Below are positions 11,579-22,556 of a DNA stretch of 64,000 nt, piece by piece. The notes below the pieces were generated by a model. That model was not told where the DNA came from, ran no database searches, and saw only the letters and a program-made list of their open reading frames with translations. Both the position numbers and the translations under genes were made by a program. Source of the DNA: Trametopsis cervina. Lineage: Eukaryota; Basidiomycota; Agaricomycetes; Polyporales; Irpicaceae. Within the stretch, counting starts at the first letter, position 1. Every line of letters starts with the position of its first letter. Where the stretch lies: positions 2,361,470 to 2,425,469 of the forward strand of contig MU278348.1 of assembly GCA_022385755.1 (NCBI GenBank), in the 5' to 3' direction.

Positions 11579-12258
11579 ACTTGACTCGTAGAACGGCGGC
11601 GGTTCTTGTTAGTGGTATAACGGCGGTGTTGGGGGTGGAGAGGCTGACGGGGCGGTGATCACTTCAACGGAGTCCTCGACGAGTCGTCCGTCGAACTGAA
11701 GTTAATCAGGGCTGTTAACAAACGTGGCGGCAATGTCGGTCGAGTTTGCAACGGCGTTAGATATGAGTGCTGTAGTGAACTACAGAGACGGAGAGAGATT
11801 TCGCAGTAAGCTTGAGCCAGCACACTCGCAGCGATGTCGATGGCTGTGCGCAGTTATACATGGGAAGTGCAGCCAGCGCTGAGATGCGGAGCAAAATACG
11901 GGACGCGGTCACGTGCTCGGGCGGTAGAAGCTGATTTCGAAGACTCAGCCGCTACTCAGACGTGTGTTTTATCACACCCGCCTATCGCTTAGTAAAGGGC
12001 TGTACAGGCTGAAATGTGCAGGATACAACAGTATTCGACGTACAGACTTTTATACACTGACATCTATATTTCTTCAAGAGTACAGGCCAGGTTTCGTGGT
12101 GTATCAAGTATTGGAGAAGTACAAGAGGGCATCATAAGAAAACGAGATATCCAGATAGCAAGTGTGATCAAAAAACCATAGCAAGCTCCGTTATCAAACA
12201 AGTAAATGAACCGCGAACGGCAGCAACGACGGAAGACAGACCCGCCGCCGAGGACCCA
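11579..12258. other. Intergenic region between copies A and B with former coding sequence
   Basis: The first 130 bp next to copy A still resemble the N-terminal coding region of copies B and C (decayed). The middle holds the CACGTG promoter motif at 11900-11917. The right part is the 3' flank of copy B. Confidence 0.6.
11900..11917 (-). promoter_or_regulatory. Conserved CACGTG element upstream of copy A
   Basis: The 18-mer gggacgcggtcacgtgct is matched at 16-18 of 18 positions upstream of copies B and C. It is centred on the palindrome CACGTG, the typical site of bHLH factors (known of the family, not shown here). It lies about 320-340 bp before the ATG of copy A. Confidence 0.55.
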
Positions 12259-13725
12259 CTACAGGTCCACGGGCAGACGGGCCTGGTACCCGTCGAGTGC
12301 CATCGCCGCCTGAAGGGGTACATCCTCAGGGAGGATGAGCGGGTTGTCTGACTTGAGCCCGCGCTGCACCGCGCGCTGGATCGTGCCCTCCCAGGTCTGG
12401 AACCACTCACCCTCGCGCATGCCGACAACCTCTGCAACGCCCCACTGCGTGCGCACGAGCGTCGCGCGGCCCAGCGCGACGGGGACCGGCGATGCAGACG
12501 CATCATCGTCTTCGGGGCCGACGAGCCGCGACGACGTGAGTGCGTACGCGCCACCGCAAACCTCCCACCGGCTGCGGCGGCCGCGGAAGAAGCCATGGAA
12601 TAGCCAGACAAGCGAGTAGAGGAGGGTTATCCAGAGCCAGGGGAGGGACGGACGAAGCCAGGAAATCCAGAGGAGAAGGAAGAACCACCCGCGAGAGAGG
12701 GGGCGGGCCAGCCAGTTATCGGCGCGAACGTGCACCTCGTCAGCGCGCCGCGTGAACTGCACGCTTATGGTACCCGCGTAGGGTGCCGAGCGCACGGCGG
12801 TGGTGACCGCTGCTTCGAGCGCAGAGAAGTTCCAGCCGTATATGACCTACAAGGGGGGTGGTCAAGGTGAAGAACGACGATAAGACAGAAGAAACAAGAC
12901 GAACCTTCTTGTACGTGAACTCCTTGAGCATGTTCGTGCTTGTGCAGTACTCGTCTGCCCACGCCCGTATCGACCGCGTCGAACTCAGCACCTCGTCCTC
13001 GTCGTCCCCGACGTCGGCCCACGGCGGTAGGCCGTGCGCCTTCCTCTTCTCGTTCCGCGCATTGACAGTCCTCCGCTCTTTTCTCGTTGCCTTCCTCCGC
13101 CTCCGTGCTGGCCCATCATCTACCTGAAGCGCCATCGCGCCGCGGTATGCCGGCTCCTCGTCCGACACGGTCCACTGTGTCGGGTGCGGGAGGACATACT
13201 GCGACGCCTGGACGAAGAAGTCAAAGTCGACGACCGTGACGGTCTCGCTACGCGTCTTGTGCCCGTCGCTCGAGTTGGCGACGGGACGCGTCTGATGCTC
13301 CTGATGCTCGCCCTTGACGTGCAAGAGGAGCTGCGGCGGTTTAAGCGACTGCGCGAGCACGAAGCGGTAGAGCGCCTCGCCTGTAAAGCAGAGGTGTATT
13401 TGTGAGAGAGCACACATTCATGCAAGCCGAAGAGAGATGGAGAAAGAAACTGACCGTCTTCGTTCAGGTGCGGGTCGTGCGAGATGATACAGCCATTCTC
13501 GTCCTCGGAGTACTTCGCGGCGTACATCGCGAAGCCCGGCGGGGGCGAGGGCGGCGGACCTCCAGGCGGCATGAAATAATCGTTGTCTACGGACCCAACC
13601 CGCTCGTTTGTACTCGACTCGTATAGCGGCGGCGGGGATTCTTGTTCGTGGCGGTCTGACGGTGGTGTTGGGAGCGGGGAGGTGGTCGGGGCTGAGGTCG
13701 GCCGAGGGCTACCGTTTCTGGGCAT
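12259..13725 (-). CDS. Tandem family copy B: single-TM protein of unknown function
   Basis: Three exons (13455-13725, 12905-13380, 12259-12846) give 444 residues. The N-terminus is Pro/Ser-rich and low complexity, then PPPLYESSTNERVGSVDNDYF, a proline run, and the shared blocks ISHDPHLNEDGEALYRFVL, LLLHVKGEHQEHQT, WTVSDEEPAYRG, EYCTSTNMLKEFTYKK and YGWNFSALEAA. The hydrophobic region is longer than in copies A and C (WFFLLLWISW, then LWITLLYSLVWLFHGFF), which could make a second membrane pass. The C-terminal REGEWFQTWEGTIQRAV block is present. The start at 13723-13725 is the first ATG upstream of the conserved part; the frame is open a further 29 codons but that part shows no similarity to copy C. 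Function is unknown. Confidence 0.8.
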
Positions 13726-14324
13726 GTAGCAGTCGAGCGTAGGGTGTACACAAGAGCAGACCGGAGGGATTGAGCTGGTGGTCAACCTCGTAGTACTGTT
13801 ATGCCAGCGCACATACGTGGCCTATCCCTGCGAAATCGATGGCTGCGGAGTCGTACATGGGAAGTGATACAGCCAGCAGCGCTCAGATACGACGAAGCAT
13901 AATACGGGACACGATCACGTGCTCCGCGCGCATATCTAAAGGCTCATCGTGTTTCGTGCGACAACATCTGCACTTCGAGTTACCTGTACAGGATAGTTCC
14001 AAAGGCTCATCGGTTTCCTTGCGCTGACATTTGTATTTATGAATACAGTTTGTATGGCACATAGCGTAGCATAGCATAGTGTGAAGACGTATGTGACAGA
14101 GAGAATGAGACAGACATCCAGAAGCAGAGCAAAAAACCAAAACTGCAGTCCGTAAAAATAGCAAATAAACAATCCAGCAGCCAAAGCCCGCAAATCACGA
14201 CAAATACAGTTTAAGCACCACCGCCCTCGGCGGGGACGCGTTATCGTACGCCGCAAATCACGACAACCACCCGTCGAGCATCACCACCGCCGGCGGGGGC
14301 GCATGCATCACCATACACCCCGAA
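13726..14324. other. Intergenic region between copies B and C
   Basis: It holds the promoter of copy B (CACGTG motif at 13906-13923) and, at its right end, degenerate repeats of the 3' end of copy C (14191-14320). No separate gene is seen. Confidence 0.55.
13906..13923 (-). promoter_or_regulatory. Conserved CACGTG element upstream of copy B
   Basis: The sequence gggacacgatcacgtgct differs from the copy A and C elements at one to two positions and lies about 180-200 bp before the ATG of copy B. The neighbouring 70 bp also match the copy A upstream region. Confidence 0.55.
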
Positions 14325-14390
14325 TCACGACATATACCCATCGAGCATTACCGCCGCCGGCAGCGGCGCACTGTCATCCGGGACAGTGAG
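14191..14390. repeat. Three imperfect repeats of about 65 bp at the 3' end of copy C
   Basis: Units begin at 14191, 14254 and 14321 with the block c[ag]aatcacgaca, followed by a GTCGAGCA-like and ACCGCCG-rich part. The third unit encodes the C-terminal residues and stop of copy C; the first two lie just downstream and no longer encode anything in frame. Confidence 0.7.
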
Positions 14391-15971
14391 CGCGACATGC
14401 GACTTGAGCCGACCCATGACCGCACGCTTGATCGTGCCCTCCCACGCCTGGAACCACTCGCCCTCGCGCACGCCAACAACCTCAGCTACGCCGCGCGGCG
14501 TGCGCACGAGCGTCCGGTCGCCTAGCGTGAAATCAGACGGGGGCGAGGGTGCACTGGAGAACGGTGGTGGGAGGAGCGGGTCTTGGTCTTGATATGTTTG
14601 CGGTTGGGGGTACGGATACGGCTGAGGGAATGTTTGCGGGAATGCTGGAGGCTGTGGCATGACCGCCCCGTCGACGAGCTTGCGCGCCTTGAGCGCATAC
14701 GCCCCTCCGCACACCTCCCATCGTCCGCCGCCAGAAGCCGCGAAGCGCTTAAAGAGCCAGACGAACGGGTAGAGGAAGGTGATCCAGAGGAGGACGACGA
14801 GCCATTTGTGGCTGAGGACGCGGGAGAGCCAGGTGTCTGCGCGGACGTGCACTTCGTCGGCGCGTCGCGTGAATTGGACGCTTAGGGTGCCTGTGTAGTG
14901 CGTTGAGCGCACGGCGGCGGTGATCGCTGCTTCGAGCGCGGAGAAGTTCCAGCCGTAGATCATCTGTGTCGAGGAGTAGATATTAGAAAAGGAACGAATA
15001 ATGAACAAAAGAGGACAAGAAACACACCTTCTTGTATGTGAACTCCTTAAGCATCTTCGTGCTCGCACAATACTCATCCGCCCACGCCCTCACCGTCCTC
15101 GTCGACTTAAGCACCTCATGCTCATACACATCCGCGCCAGTCCTCAACAGCCCACGCTGAGGGTTCGGCGCGCCAACCCACGGCGGCAGTCCCCTCGCCT
15201 TCCTCTCCTTAACCCACGCCCCCACCCTCTTCCTCTCCTCCCTGCTCGCCCCTCTCCTGCTCCTCCTCCCCCCCTCCAAATCCAAATCCCCCCACGCACC
15301 CGCACCGGGTTCATCAACCTCCCTCACCATCCCCCCGCGATACGCCGGCTCCTCGTCCGGAACTGTCCACTGCGTCGGCGGTTGGGGGAGGACGTACGTG
15401 GATGCGTCGACGCAGAAGTCGAAGTCGGGGACGGTGACGGTCTCGGTGTGTGTCTCCCAGCGCGTGTGTCCGCGCGCGTCTGTGTGGGAGACGGAGCGCG
15501 TTTGGTGTTCTTCGTGTTCGCCTTTGACGTGGAGGTAGAGCTGGGGTGGGGTGCGCGAGTGGGAGAGGAGGAAGCGGTAGAGCGCTTCGCCTAACAATAT
15601 TTGTTAGCTCAGTGCACGTCGGACAGGTATAGTAAAGAGTACTCACCGTCTTCGTTCAGGTGCGGGTCGTGCGATATAACGCAACCGCTTCCATCCTCGA
15701 AGTATTCCGCGACGTACGGCGCAAAGTCCGGGGGCGGCGGGAGCGAGTCCTCCCCGCCAGGCGGCACAAAGTAATTGCTATCCGCAATCTCGACCCGCCC
15801 GCTCGCGCTCGACTCATACAACGGCGGTTGTTCTGGTAGTTGGGGCCGCTGCGATGAGGGTAACAGTGGTTCCAGAGGTGAGGTCGATGGGCCCGCAGCG
15901 TTCTCGCCAGAGTCGACGTCGACGAGTCGCCCCTCGAACGGGAGTTTCTTATCAGGATCGTCTACGAGCAT
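14325..15971 (-). CDS. Tandem family copy C: single-TM protein of unknown function, longest copy
   Basis: Three exons (15647-15971, 15028-15590, 14325-14963) give 508 residues. All shared blocks are present: PPLYESSASGRVEIADSNYF, ISHDPHLNEDGEALYRFLL, LYLHVKGEHEEHQT, WTVPDEEPAYRG, EYCASTKMLKEFTYKK, YGWNFSALEAA, the RRADEVHVRA helix, one hydrophobic segment (WLVVLLWITFLYPFVWLF) and REGEWFQAWEGTIKRAV. Two low-complexity insertions set it apart: a basic Gly/Arg-rich stretch in exon 2 and a Pro/Gln/Tyr-rich stretch after the membrane segment. The N-terminus MLVDDPDKKLPFEGRLV is likely the ancestral one, because traces of it survive upstream of copy A. Function is unknown. Confidence 0.8.
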
Positions 15972-17193
15972 CCTAGTGCGATTCGGATATGGAGTGTACA
16001 GTGCACAAAAGCGGTATGCAGAAAACGGTATGCAGCAAACGTCAAGGTCGAGGTCAGAGTCAGAGTACAAGCTCGATCCCGCAGTCGCAGTCACAGTCCT
16101 GTACCGCCTGAAATGCGCAGCGCCCGCTGATCGAGGCGGTGCCGAGCTGTCCTCCCATTAAAATAAAAAATAGAGATCTCGCTGAAAGGCAACGTGGCAC
16201 GTTACCCGTCCTTATCGTATCGCACGACGAACACGAACACGAACAGCACGCTACGTGGCCTCGCTGCGCATCTCTGCGCAGCCGTCGTTGTACAGCCACC
16301 ACCTTCTCAAAATGCAAAACCGCGGCGAAGCGTCAGAGCAGACCCTGTACGGCAGGGAACTGCACCCGCGCCCCGATGGGACGCGATCACGTGCTTATAC
16401 AGTAATCAGCGCGAGATTTGCTGTACTGTAATCATTATCCGTGCTGGATTTGCGGATCGGTGACGGGACGATCATTGTATACTGTACCGTGAGTAAAGAA
16501 TAATGGAATGACGAGCAATTGCTTGAAGTGAATGACATACCCCACGGCATAAGCGCAGCGTTGTACGTGGACAACGTGCGTACGGTCTGGAAACCCCGTA
16601 AACAGGCAGGCCTGGGATCGTCGCATACCGCGCTCATGACGGCACACGTCGACGTTCGAGAGTGTCGCCAAAAATATACACTTAGGCACGAACGCCCGGC
16701 AAGGACTCCCAATCTCCAAAGTCAAAGTCAATTGAGAACGTAAAAAATCATAGCTATAGTCATGTATGTATGCAAAAACGTGTGCACGCAGTTGAACGGT
16801 GGAACAGTGAAGCAAGCAAAAATATGTATGTATGTACAGTCAGTCCGGGACAGTCCGATAACAGAAATAGTGAACGAGGAAAAATAAAGGGAGGGGAGAG
16901 GGAGGGAAGATGGTCTAAGATCGAGTACGAGGTTATGAGAGGATGGGAGGAAGGGAGGAAAGGGAAGGAGGGGAGAGTATTACGGTATATGGTGCGGGTG
17001 CGGTGGTCGTGAATGAGGATGTGGATGAAGGAGGGAGAGGATGAGATCATAATCCAATGTTTTGAGAATAAAGTCGGCGCGACGGTCGACAGTGAGGTGA
17101 ACAGCAGCATAAGGGCTAGAACCCAAGAGAGGATAACACCATAACGCAGCAGCGCAAGTCCAGAGTCACCAAGTCGGCGCAACACACGCTCCC
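15972..17193. other. Long intergenic region upstream of copy C
   Basis: This 1.2-kb stretch contains the copy C promoter (CACGTG motif at 16378-16395), AT-rich DNA and the 3' flank of the next gene. A purine-rich run lies at about 16860-16980. ORFs here are short and of shadow type; I see no exon that I would defend. Confidence 0.5.
16378..16395 (-). promoter_or_regulatory. Conserved CACGTG element upstream of copy C
   Basis: The sequence gggacgcgatcacgtgct lies about 405-425 bp before the ATG of copy C and matches the elements at 11900 and 13906. Outside this block the copy C upstream region shows little similarity to the other two, which makes the motif stand out. Confidence 0.55.
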
Positions 17194-19912
17194 CTACGTC
17201 CTCCACGAACTCCCCCTCGAAACATCCCCGCCCGCCCTCTGTCCATCCGGCAAGTTCCTAACCTCCAACGGCCTCGGCAACAAATCCACAAGCTGGTCGT
17301 CCCCCTCGTCCGCGCTATACACCGAGCTCGCAGAGTCTCTTCTCACATCCTCTCTTTCTCCTCCTCTTCCTCCTCCTGCTCCAAATCCTCCTGCTCCGCC
17401 GACGCCGACGCCTTCGCCCTCGGACGACCCACCAGCGCGATACGGGCTCCTCGGCGGCACAGGCGGCGGCTGCCCTCCCCCACTGCCTCCCATTCCTCCT
17501 CCTCCTAGCGCCATCATAGGCTCAAGACTACTAGGCGTAGGCGGCATCGACCCCCCAGCTCCATTCATACCATTCACACCAGCAGCAGCCAACAACGGCT
17601 CAAAGCTCCCCGCGCTCCCACGCGTCGCATGCCCCATCCCACTATGCGAGCTCCCACTCGCGTTCAATCCATGCTGTTGTTGTGATTGTGATTGGGAGAG
17701 GGCGAGCGGGGGGCTGCTGGTGCGCGCGGGCGCGTACCCGTCTCCGCGCCGTGAGGACGAGCCGCTTGGTGAACGAGGCGGGCGGGAGGCGTATGCTGCG
17801 TACGGGTCGAAATCTCTCGGCCCTCCTCCACCTCCTCCACCACCTGCGCCGGTATTCGCGAGGTTGTTGGGGTTCGAATGGTTAACAGGCGGTTCGTCCG
17901 TATAATGCGCGGACGGCATCGTACTCATCGACTGGAACGCCGACACGTTCGAGCCCCTCCTCTGCGCCATCGTCATCGCCACCGCCTCGCCGTCCGCGTC
18001 ATCGTCGACGTCCAGCGGGGTGCGCCCGAAGCCCGCGGCGGCGAGCGTGGACGCTACTGCGGTGTCGTATTCGAGTCGACGGGTGCGCCGACGGCGTTTG
18101 ATGAAGAAGAAGAGGAAGAGGACTATTGAGGCTGCTGCGAGGCCTACTATGAGGAATACGCCGGCGACTGCGCCTTTGTTTCGGAAGAATCTGTGCGAGC
18201 GTAAGCGTAAGCGAGTGCACATGCCAATGTGAACAAGAAGAGAGAGAGAAACGGGAAGAGAGGAAAGAGGAAGAGGAGGGGGAAGGAAGGGAGAGATGAA
18301 AAGAGAACGTACTGCGAAGACGACCCAGAAGTCGCATTATTATTCAACGGCGTCGGGTTACTCGCAATAATAGTAACAACGCTCGTCCCTCCATCGCTCC
18401 CCGTCGTCGTCACGACCGTCGTCACAAACGCAGGCGTGCTCGTCACGGTCTGCCCCGCGCCGTTCGTCGTCAGCAGTACGACCGTCGATGATAGTGTTGT
18501 CCTAAATTAAATTAATTCCCAATGATAAAGAATTCGTTAGTTGGATGTGAAACGGTAAATGAGATAGGAGCACGTACTGCGCAGAAACAGTAGGCAAGAA
18601 CGTATCCCCCGTGCGCGACGCGCTCGCCGCCCCGCTCCCACTACCCCCATCCCCAGCACCACCACCACCGCTCGAAGACGACGGCGGCGCAGACGAATTT
18701 CCCCCACCACCGTCATTGTTCCCCTGCGAACTCGGCGGCGGCGGGTCAGGCTGGCTCGTCGGGCCCGTAGGCGGCGAAGTTGGCGGAGAAGTGGGCGGTG
18801 CAGAAGTTGGCGGCTTGGATGTCGGAGGTGGGGATGTTGGTGGAGGGGAGGTTGGAGGAGAGGTTGGAGGGGGGGAGGTTGGGGGTTTGGATGTTGGTGG
18901 GGGAGAGCTTGGTGGAGATGTGGGCGGTGGAGATGAAGGTGGAGAGGTTGGAGGAGAGTTTGGGGAGGGGGAAGTTGGAGGTGGGGAAGAGGGCGGGGGG
19001 GATGAGGGGGGCGAGGGCGAGGATGGCATCGTCGTCGTCGGTGGTGGTGGTGCGGTTGAGGGGCTAACGGGACGAATGGGGGTGTTAGAGACTGGCGGGC
19101 TGAAACGCAGTGCGGGCTCAGACACCCGATCGAATGGGAAGTGGAGAGAGAGAAGAGAGACAGGAGGAAGGGTACTCACGCAGAAGTAGGCGGGGTTGGA
19201 CTTGGACTTGATGGAGAATTCGAGGTTGGCGGCGGGGTGGAAGGCGGGGTCGTTGTCATGGACGGGGGCGAAGAGGGCGGCGGCGGTGGGGACTCCGAGG
19301 ATGGAGAGGGCGAATTTATTGGAGAGGTGGGCGCTGGGGCCGAGGTGGTTGGCGCAGCAGCTGTGGACGAATTGACCGGCGTGGGAGTCGGGGTGTCGGA
19401 AGGCGCGTCCGTGGTGGGTGAGTTTGACGTCGGCGGTGGAGGCGGCGGTGATGAGGGAGATGCAGAAGTTTCGGGAGAAGCAGAGGGTGTGTTCGGTGCA
19501 GAGGGTTCGGTGGTCGTTGCAGGGGATTGAGGAGTTGCAGGAGTCGTTGGAGGTTGCGTAAGAGTCGTTGGAGCGAGAGAGGCAGAAGATTCGTCAGTAA
19601 AAGATGCGGAGGGTGCAGTTGCTGCAGGATCTAGCGCATAAAAGGCGTGAACAAACGAGCTGCGATGCCCCTGCAGAGCGAGCGAGTGGACGTGAAGAGC
19701 GAGGAGGAGAGAGGAGAGGGAGCAAAAAAAAGAGGAAACACGAGGGTGCGGGGATGAAAAGCCGGGAGCGGAGGGCCATGACAAGAGGCTCCGATGGGGA
19801 ATGGGCTTGGGCCAAGAAGACGGCGATGGATAAGAGACTTACCTGAGGGTGTGAGCGCGGGCTGGGACTGGCTGGATGCCTGGCGTCGAGCGAGGTCGTT
19901 CTGAGCAGGCAT
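17194..19912 (-). CDS. Mid2-like single-pass membrane protein, mucin-type ectodomain (first of two)
   Basis: Five exons (19843-19912, 19180-19630, 18578-19099, 18313-18501, 17194-18190) give 742 residues in phase. Residues 1 to about 400 are Ser/Thr/Pro-rich, including a long PPTSPP-type repeat, as in O-mannosylated wall-anchored ectodomains. A juxtamembrane block (TTVVLLTTNGAGQTVTSTPA) precedes one membrane helix (GAVAGVFLIVGLAAASIVLF) and a basic stop-transfer KRRRRTRR. The cytosolic tail is Gly/Ser/Pro-rich and disordered. This is the layout of fungal Wsc/Mid2 cell-wall stress sensors, which signal to Rho1; a role here is inference. The start MPAQNDLARRQ gives no clear signal peptide; a hydrophobic frame at about 20003-20220 could be an upstream signal exon but does not splice in phase by my reading. 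Confidence 0.75.
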
Positions 19913-20606
19913 GAAACAGAGCGAGGAGGAGGAGGAGGAAGGAGATGATTAGCAGTGTAGTGTAGGTGTGTGCAACATGAAGGTCGTTGAAAAAGAGGAA
20001 ACTCACAGGCTGGCTGGCAACGCGGGGAGCTTAAGGCGAGGAGACGAGCTCCAACGGTGAGCCGAACGCTGGGTGGTGGCCGGCCCCGTCGCGTGGAGGA
20101 AGATAAGTAAAGTTAGGTGCAGAATGAAGGAGAAAAGGCAAGCCACACACACCAGCCCAGCGCCCTTTATTCCAATTTCACGCACACTCATCATTACAAA
20201 CGTCATAACGCCATCTTTTATTCCCCAGCTCGGCAAATAGGTACATCAACACACACAACACACCCCGCCATCACCCCGCCCCGACGCGAATCCCGACGTC
20301 GGCGAGGCGTCGGGCAGCACACGCGATAATACACCCTGCTGTTGCTGTGCAGCGTCGAGAGTGCGTCGAGGCTCTGCTGCGCAAGGCAATAGGGGCGATC
20401 GCACAGGCACAGAAGCCTCCTCGCGCGCCATCGATGGCCGTCAACGTGTACCCACCGGCCCGCGCCGCCCGTCTCTCGTAGATAACGCACACTCGCTCTC
20501 ACCCACGACCAGCGATATCGGCAGCGACCATGTCCTGATCGCTCTCACCGCTCGTCCTACAAAGGCGGCACTCACACCATCCAATGCACCCACACACCCA
20601 CCCAAC
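19913..20606. other. Divergent intergenic region
   Basis: It lies between the start of the first Mid2-like gene and the start of the isochorismatase-family gene. It must hold both promoters. A minus-strand frame at 20003-20220 with a hydrophobic stretch (LFSFILHLTLLIFLHATG) is a possible missing signal-peptide exon, otherwise nothing is seen. Confidence 0.45.
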
Positions 20607-22053
20607 ATGACCTCCCCCGCAACCACAAGGGAACGCCCTCACGTCGCAGCCGCCACAGAGTACGGCAACGCCGCCTCCTTCTGGGTCGAGTACCCCTCCG
20701 GGCTCGTAGACCTCACAAGCACATCCCACCTACCCGCAGACTCAGCCCCGCCTCCGCTCGCCACACACACGCAGTTCGAGATAGGCGTCGAGCAGAGCCG
20801 CGTCCTCCGTCTCAACCGCGCGACCACCGCTCTCGTCGTCATTGACATGCAGAAGTACGTCTCATTGCATCTTATCACCTGACCGCGTCACGCATGCAAG
20901 GGCTAACGCGAAAACAGCTTCTTCCTGCATCCCGATCTGCGCGAACACACCTCCGGACTCGCGTGCGTCGCCCCGCTCACAGACACAGTCCACGCCCTCC
21001 GCAAGCTCGGCGGTCGCATCATCTGGTGGTACGTCCCTCCCTCTCCCCCTCTCCTCTCCCCTCCTCCTCTCTCCCTCCCTCCTCCCTCTTCCTTGCCCCT
21101 TCCCCTCCCTCTAACCTAATCGTAACAGCAACTGGGGTCTAACCCCACACGAACTAACCACAATCCCTCCCTCTCTCTCGCGCGGTTTCTCCAAGAACGG
21201 GCGCGGCGGCTTCGGCTCCGCCCTCCCAGAGCCCTTCGGGGCCCTCCTCATGCGCGACACGTTCAACGCGGCGCTCTACGGGCCCCTCCAACCGCTGTTC
21301 GAGGAGGGCCGCGAGAAGGGCACGGACGTGTGGATACACAAGAACCGGTGCGTTCTCCTCTCCTTTCTCCTCTTCTCCTCTCCTCTCTGTTCTCCACTTT
21401 CCGCTCTTCTGGGAGCGGTCCCGCTGCTCCACGCCAAGTCGCGTTTCTCCTGATCGTCCTGACAACACCCCACCCTCCCACACACCAACGCTTCCACAAA
21501 TGCTAATCACCGCGTCTCTCCTCTGCGCTACACAGGATGAGCGGCCTCTGGGGCCCGCAGACCGCGCTCGACCTGTACCTCCAAGAACAGGGCATCACCA
21601 CCCTCCTCTTCGCAGGCGTCAACGCAGATCAGGTGCGCTTCCTCCCTCCTCCCCATCCCCTCCTCCTTCCTTCCCTTCTTGTGAGCGTGCTCGAACGAAC
21701 GCTGACGCGATGGTTGGTGCGTAGTGCGTACTAGGCACACTCGTAGACGCCTACTTCCGCGGGTACACCAACATCGTCCTGCGCGACTGCATCGCCACGA
21801 CCTCCCCCGCAGGCGCATACGAGAACGTGCTCTACAACACCGTAAACGTGCGTCCCCTCCCTTCTTCCTTTCCCCACTCGCCTGCGTTTTGTTCAATGGG
21901 GTGGCTGATTGATTGATGTGTGTGACACAGAGTTATGGGTTCGTGACGGACTCGAAGAGCGTCGTGCAGGCGCTTGAGACGGACGAGGCGGACGCGAAGC
22001 TGCAGGGGAAGACGTTTTATGATACGTTGCGTGGGTTGATGCAGAAAGCTTAA
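20607..22053 (+). CDS. Isochorismatase-family cysteine hydrolase
   Basis: Six exons (20607-20854, 20918-21028, 21129-21347, 21536-21632, 21725-21847, 21931-22053) give 306 residues. The family triad is visible: Asp in ALVVIDMQNFFLHP (residue about 81), Lys in WIHKNRMSGLWG, and the nucleophile Cys in FAGVNADQCVLGT. Members hydrolyse small amides or enol-ethers (nicotinamidase, N-carbamoylsarcosine amidase, isochorismatase, phenazine and oxamate relatives); the substrate cannot be read from sequence. Proteins of this subtype with a 70-residue N-terminal extension before the first strand are common in ascomycete and basidiomycete genomes. Start chosen as the first ATG of the exon (MTSPATT). It sits between two Mid2-like genes transcribed the other way. 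Confidence 0.9.
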
Positions 22054-22556
22054 GCTTGAGCACAGCCGTGGCGGGCAGGTTGGAATGTTATAATGTATCT
22101 GTATGTATCGGCGTATATATGGGTGAATGCGGATGTGGATGGGTGTATGTATCGTCCGTTCGTCCGCCTTTAGAGGACACTCCGGCTCGCGTTAGTGCTT
22201 CGAGACAGATGAGGCTGACGACTCTGCGGCACGGCATCGACGCAGAAAGCTCAAAGTGATGTAAAGGTGTATCTGTATCTGTATATTCACGTATATATGC
22301 GCGAACGCGGATGCAAGGAGGTGTATGTATGTATGTATGTTACATAGCCGAGGCGGCCGCTCGACGAGGCGAGGGCGAGAATCAACATGCTACATAGGTA
22401 TGCGTGTAAGAGCAGGAGAAGAGCGTGAAGAGCAAGGGTGAGGGTGAGAAAAACAAATAACAGAGATGGGATGGGTACGAGAACGAGAAGCTCGAGCAAA
22501 GTAACGTCCGTTCTACCTCTAGAAGAGAGCACACCCAGCTCGGTACGAACACCACG
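22054..22556. other. Convergent intergenic region
   Basis: This 503-bp region lies between the stop codons of two convergent genes and holds a short GTAT microsatellite at 22323-22340. TGTATCTGTAT-type sequence recurs at about 22085-22130 and 22265-22300. No gene is seen. Confidence 0.5.
22323..22340. repeat. GTAT microsatellite
   Basis: Four and a half uninterrupted copies of GTAT. A shorter relative lies at about 16843-16856. Confidence 0.8.

Larger units (their letters stand above)
10214..16395. repeat. Tandem triplication of an approximately 2.05-kb gene unit
   Basis: Three genes of one family lie head to tail on the minus strand with stop codons at 10214, 12259 and 14325 (spacing 2045 and 2066 bp). 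They share intron positions and phases, and the similarity extends into both flanks: 3' flanks (about 9930-10035 and 12001-12110) and 5' flanks (about 11831-11919 and 13829-13925, plus the CACGTG motif of all three). The copies have diverged to roughly two-thirds identity by eye, so the duplication is not recent. Confidence 0.85.

Noticed and set aside
18611..19189. Plus-strand Gly/Val-rich ORF opposite the PPTSPP repeat
   Set aside because: Same reason: antisense of a proline-rich repeat, composition G/V/E only, no splice or domain support.
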